Assembly: GCF_900454025.1 (NCBI RefSeq)
Contig: NZ_UGQM01000001.1
Location: 5,270,001-5,334,000 of the forward strand
DNA: 64,000 nucleotides
Origin: Mycolicibacterium gilvum
Lineage (GTDB): Bacteria; Actinomycetota; Actinomycetes; Mycobacteriales; Mycobacteriaceae
Direction of reading: 5' to 3'
Below are positions 1 through 11,322 of the stretch, in pieces. Numbering within the stretch: the stretch's first letter is position 1; every line of letters starts with the position of its first letter. Under the pieces are notes generated by a model. The model did not search any database and had not been told where the DNA came from. It worked only from the letters and a program-made list of their open reading frames with translations. The position numbers and the translations under genes were made by a program.

Positions 1-138
1 ACCGACGACCACGTGGTGTTCGCGACCCTCGTCCGGCTGGGCAACCCCGCAGCCCGATTGCTGTGGGCCAGAGTTCTTCCCACTCACCTGACCGTCGTAC
101 GGTCACTACTGGAAGGAGCGGCCGCCCGGACCTGCTAG
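1..138 (+). CDS. 3' end of an unidentified gene (partial)
   Basis: Frame 1 is open from the window edge to a TAG at 136-138 and encodes the last 45 residues of a protein. The tail contains the segment LVRLGNPAARLLWARVLPTH. That loosely resembles the C-terminus of DUF2867-type small proteins, but the assignment is a guess. The stop overlaps the hsaB stop on the other strand, so the two genes converge with no spacer. Start and most of the protein lie outside the window. Confidence 0.6.
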   Translation, partial: TDDHVVFATLVRLGNPAARLLWARVLPTHLTVVRSLLEGAAARTC

Positions 139-701
139 AGCCAGGTGTCGTCGGTCGTCGCGGTCAGGAACGCCTCGAGGTCGTTGCGCCAATCGGCCGG
201 GGTGTTCTTGTCCGGCTCGATACCGGTGTACTGCCCGTGATAGAAGAGCAGCGGCCGCGGCTTCTTCTTCGGCACATCCGAGAGCGAGTGCACCGCGCCG
301 AACACCACGAAGTGGTCTCCCCCGTCGTGCACCGAGTGCACCGTGCAGTCGATGTGCGCCAGGGAGCCCTCGATGACCGGCGACCCCAGTTTCGAAGGCG
401 CCCAGTCGATACCGGCGAACTTGTCGGGCTCTCTGGAACCGAACCGCGCGGACACGTGCTGCTGATTCTCGTGCAGGATGTTGACACAGAACGTGCCGCT
501 CGCCTCGATCGCCGCCCAGGACCGCGACGCCTTCGTCGGACAGAACAGCACCAGTGGCGGATCCAGCGACAGCGCAGCGAACGACTGGCAGGCGAAGCCC
601 ACTGGGGCGTCGTCATGAACGGTGGTGATCACCGTGATCCCGGTGCAGAACTGCCCGAGCACATTGCGGAATGTGCGGGGATCGATCGGCGGACTGCCCA
701 C
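135..701 (-). CDS. hsaB: HsaB, flavin reductase of the HsaAB monooxygenase
   Basis: Flavin:NADH reductase that supplies reduced FMN to the oxygenase HsaA during degradation of the cholesterol A/B rings. The 188-residue product matches the short flavin-reductase family throughout: the N-terminal PIDPRTFRNVLGQFCTGIT segment, the FMN-binding GFACQSFAALSLDPPLV region and a GDHFVVFGAV core. The start chosen is the GTG at 701, two bases after the hsaC stop. This fits the 187-residue M. tuberculosis homologue better than an upstream start at 737 that would overlap hsaC. It is the last gene of the hsaA-hsaD-hsaC-hsaB operon and presumably under KstR control. Confidence 0.93.
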   Translation of the reverse strand: MGSPPIDPRTFRNVLGQFCTGITVITTVHDDAPVGFACQSFAALSLDPPLVLFCPTKASRSWAAIEASGTFCVNILHENQQHVSARFGSREPDKFAGIDWAPSKLGSPVIEGSLAHIDCTVHSVHDGGDHFVVFGAVHSLSDVPKKKPRPLLFYHGQYTGIEPDKNTPADWRNDLEAFLTATTDDTWL

Positions 702-703
702 GG

Positions 704-3696
<2,993 letters not shown>

Positions 3697-3737
3697 TGGT
3701 TTGCCTCCAAAGGCGTGCGAAGTAACCTACAAGAGAT

Positions 3738-3751
3738 TAGAACACGTTACG
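3738..3751. promoter_or_regulatory. KstR operator, hsaA-proximal
   Basis: TAGAACACGTTACG fits the KstR consensus TnnAACnnGTTnnA except at the last base. It lies 42 bp upstream of the hsaA GTG in the hsaA-kshB divergent region. KstR represses cholesterol genes and is released by steroid-CoA ligands; the gene for KstR itself is at 7896 in this window. Confidence 0.85.
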
Positions 3752-3805
3752 ATTTGTGTCGAGTAGCGGCGTCCTGTGGCAGCTGGACCTGCACACATGC
3801 ATTTC

Positions 3806-3819
3806 TGTAACCTGTTCTA
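3806..3819. promoter_or_regulatory. KstR operator, kshB-proximal
   Basis: TGTAACCTGTTCTA matches all consensus positions of the KstR site TnnAACnnGTTnnA. It is 38 bp upstream of the kshB GTG and 54 bp from the hsaA-proximal site, so each divergent promoter seems to have its own operator. Confidence 0.85.
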
Positions 3820-3857
3820 GTTATGACCGCTGTGAGTGCCGAGAAAGGGCCCATCCT

Positions 3858-4934
3858 GTGACGGACGTTGCCGCCGACGAGCCGCTGGGCGCCCATGTTC
3901 TCGAATTGGAGATCGCCGACGTCATCGACGAGACGTCCGACGCGCGGTCCCTGGTCTTCAGGTCTCCCGCCGACGCCCCGGTGGCGCCCGAGAAACTGCG
4001 GTACTCCCCGGGGCAATTCCTGACGTTGCGGGTCCCGAGCGAAAAGACGGGATCGGTGGCGCGCTGCTACTCGCTGTGCAGCTCACCGTTCACCGGCGAC
4101 CCGCTGACCGTGACGATCAAGCGCACCGCCGACGGATACGCGTCGAACTGGCTGTGCGACAACGCGCACGCAGGGATGAAGATGCACGTCCTGGCCCCGT
4201 CGGGCACGTTCGTCCCCAAGAACCTCGACACCGACTTCCTGCTGCTGGCCGCCGGCAGCGGCATCACCCCGATGCTGGCCATTCTGAAGTCCGCGCTCAG
4301 CGAGGGCAGCGGCCACGTCACGCTCGTGTACGCCAATCGCGACGAGAAGTCGGTGATCTTCGCCGAGACGTTGCGCGACCTGGCGAACAAATATCCCGAC
4401 CGGCTCACCACGATCCACTGGCTGGAATCGGTGCAGGGCCTGCCCAGCGTCTCCGCGCTGACGGCGCTGTTCGCTCCGTTCACCTCGCGGGAGGCCTTCA
4501 TCTGCGGTCCCGGTCCGTTCATGGCCGCCGCCGAGGAGGCCCTGACCGCGTCCGGCGCGGCCGCCGACAAGATCCACATCGAGGTGTTCAAGTCCCTGGA
4601 TTCCGACCCGTTCGCGGCGGTCACGATCGACGACGCCGACGACGAGGGCGACTCTGGCCCGGCCACCGTCGTGGTGACGCTGGACGGCGAGACGCACGAA
4701 GTCAGCTGGCCCCGCAAGGCGAAGCTGCTCGATGTGCTGCTCAACAAAGGCCTCGACGCTCCGTTCTCCTGTCGCGAAGGGCATTGCGGCGCGTGCGCGG
4801 TGCTCAAGAAGTCGGGGGACATCGAGATGGAGGTCAACGATGTGCTCGAGCAGCAGGATCTCGACGAAGGGCTCATCCTGGCCTGCCAGGCGCACCCCAC
4901 ATCGGATTCAGTCGAAGTCACCTTCGACGAGTAG
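3858..4934 (+). CDS. kshB: KshB, reductase of 3-ketosteroid 9-alpha-hydroxylase
   Basis: Electron-transfer partner of the Rieske oxygenase KshA, which opens the steroid B ring. The 358 residues comprise an FAD-binding ferredoxin-reductase domain (RCYSLCSSP), an NAD-binding domain (AAGSGITPMLAILKSAL; CGPGPFM) and a C-terminal plant-type [2Fe-2S] ferredoxin with Cys in FSCREGHCGACA and LACQ. The GTG at 3858 is preferred: it gives exactly the length of the M. tuberculosis protein and has GAGAAAGGG upstream. An ATG about 100 bp upstream would place both the ribosome site and a KstR operator inside the gene. No kshA is in the window. Confidence 0.94.
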   Translation: MTDVAADEPLGAHVLELEIADVIDETSDARSLVFRSPADAPVAPEKLRYSPGQFLTLRVPSEKTGSVARCYSLCSSPFTGDPLTVTIKRTADGYASNWLCDNAHAGMKMHVLAPSGTFVPKNLDTDFLLLAAGSGITPMLAILKSALSEGSGHVTLVYANRDEKSVIFAETLRDLANKYPDRLTTIHWLESVQGLPSVSALTALFAPFTSREAFICGPGPFMAAAEEALTASGAAADKIHIEVFKSLDSDPFAAVTIDDADDEGDSGPATVVVTLDGETHEVSWPRKAKLLDVLLNKGLDAPFSCREGHCGACAVLKKSGDIEMEVNDVLEQQDLDEGLILACQAHPTSDSVEVTFDE

Positions 4935-4956
4935 CGGGAGGATTACCTTCATCACG

Positions 4957-5538
4957 ATGAAGCGGCTAGCAGCGGCGAGTGTGACGGCACTGGCATCGAT
5001 GGCAATGGCGCTCACCGGCGCCCCCGGGGCGGGAGCCGCCTCGGACGCCGGCGTCTCGTCGATCCCGGTCGGTCCCGACCGGATCGAGATGCACGTCTCC
5101 GCCGACTGCGTCCCGGCGCAGAACAGGTGCTTCTACCGGACGTCGGCAAACCTGCTGACGCCCGGTGGTCCGACCGGATTCCCGCAGGACACCTGGGCCC
5201 GGCAGACCATCACGTTGCGGAGCGACTCGCAGGACGTGTGGCAGGAGGCGTGGTACAGCGCACCGGCCGGGGTGCCCCGGGAACTCAAGGGCGCCAACCA
5301 CAACAACGTGCTGTCGCGGATGCTGAAGTCGTTGCGCGAGGTCGAGGTGTCGGTCACCTACTTCGGCGGCGGACCCATCGAGCGGTTCACCACCGACGGG
5401 GATTCGGTCCCCACCGCCTGGACGACGGGCCTGCCGGCGAAAGGGTCGCGATTCATCGTGTGCTCGCAGATCCAGGTGGTCTACCCCGGCGTGAACCTGA
5501 CGACCCCGACCGCGTGCGCGCAACCGATCTTCGACTAG
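4957..5538 (+). CDS. Conserved secreted protein (Rv3572-like)
   Basis: 193-residue protein of unknown function. It begins with a Sec signal peptide (KR, then an Ala/Met/Leu-rich stretch ending GAGAASDAG, cleavage near residue 28). The mature part is beta-rich in appearance with four cysteines (CVPAQNRC, FIVC, TAC) that could form two disulfides outside the membrane. It follows kshB by 22 bases, so it may share the KstR-controlled transcript. A GGGAGG lies about 15 bases before the ATG, which is longer than usual, but no other start codon is in frame. The same gene sits at this place in M. tuberculosis. Confidence 0.85.
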   Translation: MKRLAAASVTALASMAMALTGAPGAGAASDAGVSSIPVGPDRIEMHVSADCVPAQNRCFYRTSANLLTPGGPTGFPQDTWARQTITLRSDSQDVWQEAWYSAPAGVPRELKGANHNNVLSRMLKSLREVEVSVTYFGGGPIERFTTDGDSVPTAWTTGLPAKGSRFIVCSQIQVVYPGVNLTTPTACAQPIFD

Positions 5539-5542
5539 CAGC

Positions 5543-7699
5543 TCAACGCGGAAGACCGAGCAACCGCTCCCCCGCCATCGTCAGCAGGATCTGCTCGGTG
5601 CCGCCGGCGATCGTCAGGCACCGCGTGTTCAGGAAGTCGTGCACCTGCTGGTTGACGATCGCACCCGCGCCCTCGGAGAGCTCCATGCGGAACTCGGCGA
5701 GCGCCTGCCGGTAGCGCACCCCGATCAGCTTGCGCGCGCTGGCCTGAGGACCGGGGTCCTGGCCCTCGACGGCAAGCTGCGCGATCCGCTGATCGAGCAA
5801 CGTGCCGACCTGCGCCGTCCCGATCAGGTGCCCCAGCCGATCCTGTTGCGCCCCATCGACGTCCAGTTCGGCGATGACCCGCAGCAGCTCCTCCATCGGG
5901 TTGCCCAGCGCGGTGCCCTGCGCCATCGCGACCCGCTCGTTGGCCAGCGTGGTCCGCGCGAGCCGCCACCCCTGGTTCACCTCGCCGACCACCATCTCGT
6001 CGGGGACGAAGACGTCGTCGAAGAAGACCTCGTTGAACAACTCGTCGCCGGTGATCTCACGCAGCGGCCGGATCACGATGCCGGGGCTCTTCATGTCGAT
6101 CAGGAAGTACGTGATGCCCTTGTGTTTCGCAGCCTCGGGGTCCGTCCTGGCGAGGCAGACGCCCCAGTGCGCCTTCTGCGCGGCCGAGGTCCACACCTTC
6201 TGCCCGGTGAGCTTCCAGCCCGAGACTTTTGCACCGCTCGCGGATGCGCCCTCTGCCCGAACCGCTTTCATCCTCAGCGCCGCCAGATCCGACCCCGCAC
6301 CCGGCTCGCTGAACAGCTGGCACCACGTCAGCTCGCCGCGCAGGGTCGGCGGCACGAACTGCTCGATCAGCTCGGGGCTGCCGTGTTCCAGGATCGTCGG
6401 CACCGCCCACCAGCCGATCACCAGATCGGGGCGCACCACACCCGCCGACGCGAGCTCCTGGTCGATGAGCAGCTGCTCGGCCGGACCCGCGGCACGACCG
6501 TAGGGCTTGGGCCAGTGCGGCGCCAGCAGACCCGTCTCGGCGAGCGCGACCTGCCGCCCATCCTCGGGGGCGGCGGCGACTTCGGCGACGGCAGAAGCGA
6601 TCTCGGGCCGAAGGTCGGCCACCGACTCCAGATCGATGTGCAGTTCCCGGCGCACCCCCTGCTGGGTCAGCGCCGCGACGCGGCGCAACCAGTGTGAACG
6701 GCCGCCGAGGAACTGCGCGATGCCGTAGGCGCGGCGCAGATACAAGTGGGCGTCGTGTTCCCAGGTGATGCCGATACCGCCGAGGACCTGAATGCAGTCC
6801 TTCGCATTCGCCTTGGCCGCCTCGATGCCCACCGACGCGGCCAGCGCCGCCGCGATCGACAACTGGGCGCCGTCGGCGGCCGGATCGGACGCGGCGCGCG
6901 CGGCATCGGCCGCGGCGACCGAAGCCTGCTCCGAGCGCAGCAGCATTTCGGCGCACATGTGTTTGATGGCCTGGAAACTGCCGATCGGCTTGCCGAACTG
7001 TTCGCGCACCTTCGCGTACTCGGTGGCCGTGTGCAGCAGCCAGCGGGCCAGACCCGCCGACTCGGCGGCCATCACCGTCGCGGCGAGATCGACGACGCGT
7101 TGCCCCGACACCGGTAGCGCCTCCGCCGGCGCGCCGTCGAAGCTCACCCGCGCCAGCGGGCGGGAGAAGTCGGTGGCCTGCAACGGTTCGACCGTCACCC
7201 CGTCGGCGCCGGCGTCCACCAGCAGCCAGGTCTCGCCGACGGGCAGGAGCAGCACCGCCGACTCGTCGGCGCCGAGGACGTACGCGGCGGTGCCGGACAC
7301 CCGCCCGTCGGCATAGGAGAGATCGGCGTTCAGGGCGACCCCCGCCCAGCGCTGTCCGGTGGCGAGCGACTCCAGGAGGTCGGCCTGCCCATCCGGGAGG
7401 ACCAGCGTCGCCAACGCCGTCGTGGCCACCGGCCCCGGCACCAGCGCGGCGGCCGCCTCGTCGACCATCGCCGCGAGATCCGCGACCGTCCCGTCGGCTC
7501 CGCCGTGCGCCTCGGGCAGCGCGACACCGAAGATCCCTAGTTCGGCGAGACGCCCGTACGGGGCCTGCCACGCGGCGGCGTCACCCTGCTCGACCTCGCG
7601 TGCCGCCTCGACCGAGCCGGACGCTGTGGCCCAGCTCCGGACCAGTTCACGAGCGTCGGCCTGTTCGTCGGTGATGGTCGCCGAGGTAGGTACGGGCAC
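5543..7699 (-). CDS. fadE34: FadE34-type two-domain acyl-CoA dehydrogenase
   Basis: Flavoprotein of 718 residues, about twice the usual acyl-CoA dehydrogenase length. It has two tandem dehydrogenase-like halves: residues about 10-345, ending with the family motif GGIGITWEHDAHLYLRRA, and about 365-718, ending with NTRCLTIAGGTEQILLTMAGERLLGLPR. In M. tuberculosis FadE34 (ChsE3) oxidises the C24 steroid side-chain CoA ester. The same role is inferred here from length, neighbours and the KstR operator 41 bp upstream of its GTG start. A TAGGAG ribosome site precedes the start. It is convergent with the secreted-protein gene and divergent from kstR. Confidence 0.9.
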   Translation of the reverse strand: MPVPTSATITDEQADARELVRSWATASGSVEAAREVEQGDAAAWQAPYGRLAELGIFGVALPEAHGGADGTVADLAAMVDEAAAALVPGPVATTALATLVLPDGQADLLESLATGQRWAGVALNADLSYADGRVSGTAAYVLGADESAVLLLPVGETWLLVDAGADGVTVEPLQATDFSRPLARVSFDGAPAEALPVSGQRVVDLAATVMAAESAGLARWLLHTATEYAKVREQFGKPIGSFQAIKHMCAEMLLRSEQASVAAADAARAASDPAADGAQLSIAAALAASVGIEAAKANAKDCIQVLGGIGITWEHDAHLYLRRAYGIAQFLGGRSHWLRRVAALTQQGVRRELHIDLESVADLRPEIASAVAEVAAAPEDGRQVALAETGLLAPHWPKPYGRAAGPAEQLLIDQELASAGVVRPDLVIGWWAVPTILEHGSPELIEQFVPPTLRGELTWCQLFSEPGAGSDLAALRMKAVRAEGASASGAKVSGWKLTGQKVWTSAAQKAHWGVCLARTDPEAAKHKGITYFLIDMKSPGIVIRPLREITGDELFNEVFFDDVFVPDEMVVGEVNQGWRLARTTLANERVAMAQGTALGNPMEELLRVIAELDVDGAQQDRLGHLIGTAQVGTLLDQRIAQLAVEGQDPGPQASARKLIGVRYRQALAEFRMELSEGAGAIVNQQVHDFLNTRCLTIAGGTEQILLTMAGERLLGLPR

Positions 7700-7740
7700 C
7701 GGGACTCCTAGCGTTTGGGCAGGAAGACAGTGCTTCCCAC

Positions 7741-7754
7741 TAGAACGTGTTCTA
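7741..7754. promoter_or_regulatory. KstR operator between fadE34 and kstR
   Basis: TAGAACGTGTTCTA is a perfect palindrome and a full match to the KstR consensus. It is 41 bp upstream of fadE34 and about 140 bp upstream of kstR, so one site could repress fadE34 and autoregulate kstR. Confidence 0.9.
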
Positions 7755-7895
7755 ATAGTGCCAGCGTGCGACCGTCAAGTCGACCGCCATCACCGCAGCG
7801 CACACCGGTGTCGACACGACACGGAGGTGAGAGATCCGTGGCCGACATGCGTATCGTTTTCACCGGAGAACGCCGACAAAGGAGCCACTGGTCGC

Positions 7896-8567
7896 ATGTC
7901 TGGGTCGTCTGAGTCTGCTACCGCAGGATCCGATTCCCGCCCTCGCCAGGTCATGAACGTCGCGGTGCTGGCCGAATCCGAACTCGGCTCCGAAGCCCAG
8001 CGCGAACGCCGCAAACGCATCCTCGACGCCACCCTGGCGATCGCGTCCAAGGGTGGCTACGAAGCCGTTCAGATGCGCGCGGTGGCCGAGCGCGCCGACG
8101 TCGCGGTCGGCACGCTGTACCGGTACTTCCCGTCGAAAGTGCACCTGCTGGTCTCGGCCCTGGGCCGGGAGTTCGAACGGATCGACGCCAAAACCGACCG
8201 CGCCGCCCTGGCCGCCGGGGCCACCGCCTACCAGCGCCTCAACATCATGGTCGGAAAGCTCAACCGGGCGATGCAGCGCAACCCGCTGCTCACCGAGGCC
8301 ATGACCCGCGCGTTCGTGTTCGCCGACGCGTCGGCCGCCGGCGAGGTGGACCACGTCGGGAAGCTCATGGACTCGATGTTCGCCCGGGCGATGAGCGACG
8401 GGGAACCCACCGAGGACCAGTACCACATCGCACGGGTCATCTCCGATGTGTGGCTGTCGAACCTGCTGGCCTGGCTCACCCGCCGCGCGTCGGCCACCGA
8501 CGTCGCCAAGCGCCTCGACCTCGCGGTGCGCCTGCTCATCGGAGACGGCGACCAACCTAAGATCTAG
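7896..8567 (+). CDS. kstR: KstR, TetR-family repressor of cholesterol catabolism
   Basis: TetR-type repressor whose ligand is a steroid-CoA intermediate. After a variable N-terminus of about 30 residues, the sequence from AESELGSEAQRERRKRIL onward is near-identical to mycobacterial KstR. It includes the helix-turn-helix (AVAERADVAVGTLYRYFPSK) and the conserved C-terminal region VWLSNLLAWLTRRASATDV. The start at 7896 has AAAGGAG at 7878-7884 with an 11-base spacer. An internal ATG at 7953 would give a protein close to the 199-residue M. tuberculosis form but has no clear ribosome site, so the start is open. It is divergent from fadE34 with a perfect operator between. Confidence 0.93.
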   Translation: MSGSSESATAGSDSRPRQVMNVAVLAESELGSEAQRERRKRILDATLAIASKGGYEAVQMRAVAERADVAVGTLYRYFPSKVHLLVSALGREFERIDAKTDRAALAAGATAYQRLNIMVGKLNRAMQRNPLLTEAMTRAFVFADASAAGEVDHVGKLMDSMFARAMSDGEPTEDQYHIARVISDVWLSNLLAWLTRRASATDVAKRLDLAVRLLIGDGDQPKI

Positions 8568-8570
8568 GCC

Positions 8571-9341
8571 GTGAGCGCCCTGCTGCCCGAGCTCGAGTCC
8601 GCGCTCTCCGCCGCCGCGCGCACGCCTCGACTGCTCGTCGCCTCCGACTTCGACGGCACCCTCGCACCGATCGTCAACAACCCCGCCGATGCGCGTCCGC
8701 TCCCCGGGGCCGCCGAGGCGCTGATCACCCTCGCCACACTGCCGTCGACTGCCGCGGCGCTCATCTCCGGCCGGGCCCTGGCGACACTGCGCGAACTCTC
8801 GTCGATGCCCGACTCGGTGCACCTGGTGGGCAGCCACGGCGCAGAGTTCGAGTCCGGGTTCTCCCGCGACATCGACCGCGAACTCCTGCAGACGATCACC
8901 GACGGCCTCGACGCCATCGCCGCCGGCAGGCCGGGGGTCGCCGTCGAGACGAAACCCGCGTCCGTCGCGCTGCACGTCCGCAACGCGTCACCCGCCGACG
9001 GCGACGCCGCCCTGGCCGCCGCATGGGATGCGGCTCGCGACTGGGACGCCCACATCACGACCGGTAAGGCCGTCCTCGAGTTCGCCGTGATCAGCACCGA
9101 CAAGGGCGAAGCGGTCGACATCCTGCGCGAGCGCCTCCAGGCCACGACAGTGGTGTTCCTCGGCGACGACGTCACCGACGAGAAAGCCTTTGTGCGCCTT
9201 GGTGAATCCGACGTCGGCGTGAAGGTGGGTCCCGGTGACACGGCGGCCGCCTACCGGGTCGAGTCCCCCGCCGACGTCGCGACGGCGCTGCGCCACCTCG
9301 TCGACACACGCGCGGCCCAGTCCCCGCAACCGGCGCCCTAG
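8571..9341 (+). CDS. otsB: Trehalose-6-phosphate phosphatase
   Basis: HAD-superfamily phosphatase of 256 residues that releases trehalose from trehalose 6-phosphate (OtsAB pathway). The catalytic motif I is DFDGT at residues 26-30, followed by the OtsB signatures LISGRAL and LVGSHGAEFE, a short cap region, and motif IV FLGDDVTDEKAF. It starts three bases after the kstR stop, so it is probably co-transcribed with and translationally coupled to kstR, although no otsA is nearby. The stop converges on and overlaps the stop of the LacI-type gene. Confidence 0.9.
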   Translation: MSALLPELESALSAAARTPRLLVASDFDGTLAPIVNNPADARPLPGAAEALITLATLPSTAAALISGRALATLRELSSMPDSVHLVGSHGAEFESGFSRDIDRELLQTITDGLDAIAAGRPGVAVETKPASVALHVRNASPADGDAALAAAWDAARDWDAHITTGKAVLEFAVISTDKGEAVDILRERLQATTVVFLGDDVTDEKAFVRLGESDVGVKVGPGDTAAAYRVESPADVATALRHLVDTRAAQSPQPAP

Positions 9342-10435
9342 GCCGGCGGCCCCGACGTCCGTCCCCGGATCACCTCGGTATCGAGGACCTCGACCACCGG
9401 GAGACCGGATCGGGGCGGGTTGTGCAGCAGTTCGCCCGCGCGACGTCCCTTCTCGACACCGGGTTGCGCCACCGTGGTCAGTCCGCGCTGCCGCGCCTCC
9501 GGCACGCCGTCGAACCCGGTGACCGTCATCTGCCCCGGCACGTAGATGCCCTTCGCCCGCAGATGATCCATCGCCGAGAGCGCGAGCACGTCGGCGGTGC
9601 ACATCAGCGCGGTGATCCGCGGATTGGCCTCCAGCGCGATGTCGGCGCCCGCCCCGCCGGACGTCGGTAGATGCTCGTAGCTCTCCACCAGGGTCAGCGA
9701 CGCAGGATCCAGGCCCGCGGCCGTCATCGCGTCGTACACCCCGTGGATGCGCTCACACTGAACGTGGAAATGCGGCGCCCGGACCCGTTCCGGATCGGCC
9801 AAGGCGGGCCCGGGGCCGTGCGGCCAGTCCCTGCCCAGCCGCATCGTCAGCAGGCCGATCTCCCGGTGCCCGAGGTCTATGACATGCTCGGCAAGGCTGC
9901 GCATCGCCGCCCGGTCGTCGATACGCACCTGGGACGCGCCCGGCACATCCCGGGGCTGGTCCACCACCACGACCGGCAGGTGACGCTCCATCACCGCCGG
10001 GAGATACGGGTCGTCATCGCTCGCCGAGTACACCACGAAGCCGTCCACCCCGGCGGCCAGCACCGCCGCCGAGCCCTCGGCGACGCTGCGGTTGGGCCCG
10101 ACCGCGACCAGCAGCAGCCCCTGCCCCACCGCCTCACACGATTCGGCAAGTCCGGCAACGAAATCGAGCGCGGCGGGGTCGCTGAACGAATAGTTCAACG
10201 GTTCGGTGATCACCAGCCCGACCGCACCGGCCCGACGGGTGCGCAACGAGCGGGCCACCGGATCCGGGCCCGGGTATCCGAGGCGCTTGGCCGTGGAGAG
10301 CACCCGCTCGCGCAGCTCCGCCGACAGCTGGTCGGGCCGGTTGTAGGCGTTGGAGACCGTGGTCCGCGAAACCTTCAGCTCGGCGGCCAGAGAAGCCAGG
10401 GTCGCGCGCCGCCTGGGCGTCGGACTCCTGGACAT
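9338..10435 (-). CDS. LacI-family transcriptional regulator
   Basis: 365-residue regulator with an N-terminal LacI helix-turn-helix (ATLASLAAELKVSRTTVSNAYNRP, residues about 12-35), the hinge region and a periplasmic-binding-protein-like effector domain with VVVDQPR and MTVTGFDGVPEARQRGLTTVAQP. The effector is probably a sugar or nucleoside-like molecule but cannot be named. The ATG at 10435 is chosen because the HTH begins about ten residues later; the open frame continues upstream through the neighbouring permease gene but that part is a shadow. Homologous in position to Rv3575c. It lies 11 bases downstream of the metal permease gene, so it may be read from the same transcript. Confidence 0.9.
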   Translation of the reverse strand: MSRSPTPRRRATLASLAAELKVSRTTVSNAYNRPDQLSAELRERVLSTAKRLGYPGPDPVARSLRTRRAGAVGLVITEPLNYSFSDPAALDFVAGLAESCEAVGQGLLLVAVGPNRSVAEGSAAVLAAGVDGFVVYSASDDDPYLPAVMERHLPVVVVDQPRDVPGASQVRIDDRAAMRSLAEHVIDLGHREIGLLTMRLGRDWPHGPGPALADPERVRAPHFHVQCERIHGVYDAMTAAGLDPASLTLVESYEHLPTSGGAGADIALEANPRITALMCTADVLALSAMDHLRAKGIYVPGQMTVTGFDGVPEARQRGLTTVAQPGVEKGRRAGELLHNPPRSGLPVVEVLDTEVIRGRTSGPPA

Positions 10436-10446
10436 GCATCCGGAGA

Positions 10447-11322
10447 TTAGCCGATGGGCTGCGCGACGGCCTCTTTCCTGCCCCGGCGCGGCATCCGCGA
10501 ACCGCCCCAGACCACCAACCACACCGCGCACGCGATCGTGACGATCACGAAGCTGGGCGGAAGGTTGAACATCGCCGAGAGCACCAGCCCCGCCCACACC
10601 GAGACCAGCCCGATCGCCGCCGACAACCCCATCGCCAGCACGGGCCGCGCCGTCAGCATCAGCGCCGTCGCGGCGGGTGTCACGACGAGCGCGAACAACA
10701 GCAGCGTGCCGACCGCCTGCACCGCCATCGTCACGGTCAGGCCCAGCAACACCATGAACGCGACCGACAGGCCGCGCACCGGAACACCTTTGGCCTCGGC
10801 CACCCTGCTGTTGACCGAGGTGAACAGCAGCGGACGGAAGATGAACGCCATGCCGGCCGCGGTCAACAGCAGCAGCGCGAAGAACGACAGCAGCTGTTGC
10901 CCGCTGATCGCCAGCAGGTTGCCGAACAACACGTTGGTCAGCGTCGAGGAGTTCTTGGTGGCCAGCGAATTGAAGAACAACCCGAGCCCCGTCGCGAACG
11001 CGAGCACGGTTCCGGTGGCGACCTCGCGATCGGCGGCCCGCTTTCCGAGCGCGCCGATCACCAGCGCCCCGCCCACACAGAACACCCCCAGGCCGACGGC
11101 GGCGGGCACGCCGATCAGCACCGCCCCCGTGGCCCCGGGCAGCCCGATGTGGGCCAGCGCGTGAGCGGCGAACGAGGAGTGGCGAACCACGATGAAGTAG
11201 CCCATCAACCCGGCGGCGAGCGCGACGATCGTGCCGCCCAGCCACGCGTTGCGCATGAACGACGACCCGACGATGTCCACCCAATTCTGCTGGTAGCCCA
11301 CCGCGAGAACCGTCTGTGTCAT
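10447..11322 (-). CDS. Metal ABC transporter permease (ZnuB/MntB type)
   Basis: 291-residue integral membrane protein of the ABC-3 family, with about eight hydrophobic segments, that forms the channel of a zinc/manganese-type importer. Family-typical segments are GLMGYFIVVRHSSFAAHALAHIGLPG near the first loops and VQAVGTLLLFALVVTPAATA in the second half. The ATG at 11322 overlaps the ATPase gene stop (ATGA), showing translational coupling. The operon order is binding protein, ATPase, permease. Confidence 0.9.
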   Translation of the reverse strand: MTQTVLAVGYQQNWVDIVGSSFMRNAWLGGTIVALAAGLMGYFIVVRHSSFAAHALAHIGLPGATGAVLIGVPAAVGLGVFCVGGALVIGALGKRAADREVATGTVLAFATGLGLFFNSLATKNSSTLTNVLFGNLLAISGQQLLSFFALLLLTAAGMAFIFRPLLFTSVNSRVAEAKGVPVRGLSVAFMVLLGLTVTMAVQAVGTLLLFALVVTPAATALMLTARPVLAMGLSAAIGLVSVWAGLVLSAMFNLPPSFVIVTIACAVWLVVWGGSRMPRRGRKEAVAQPIG

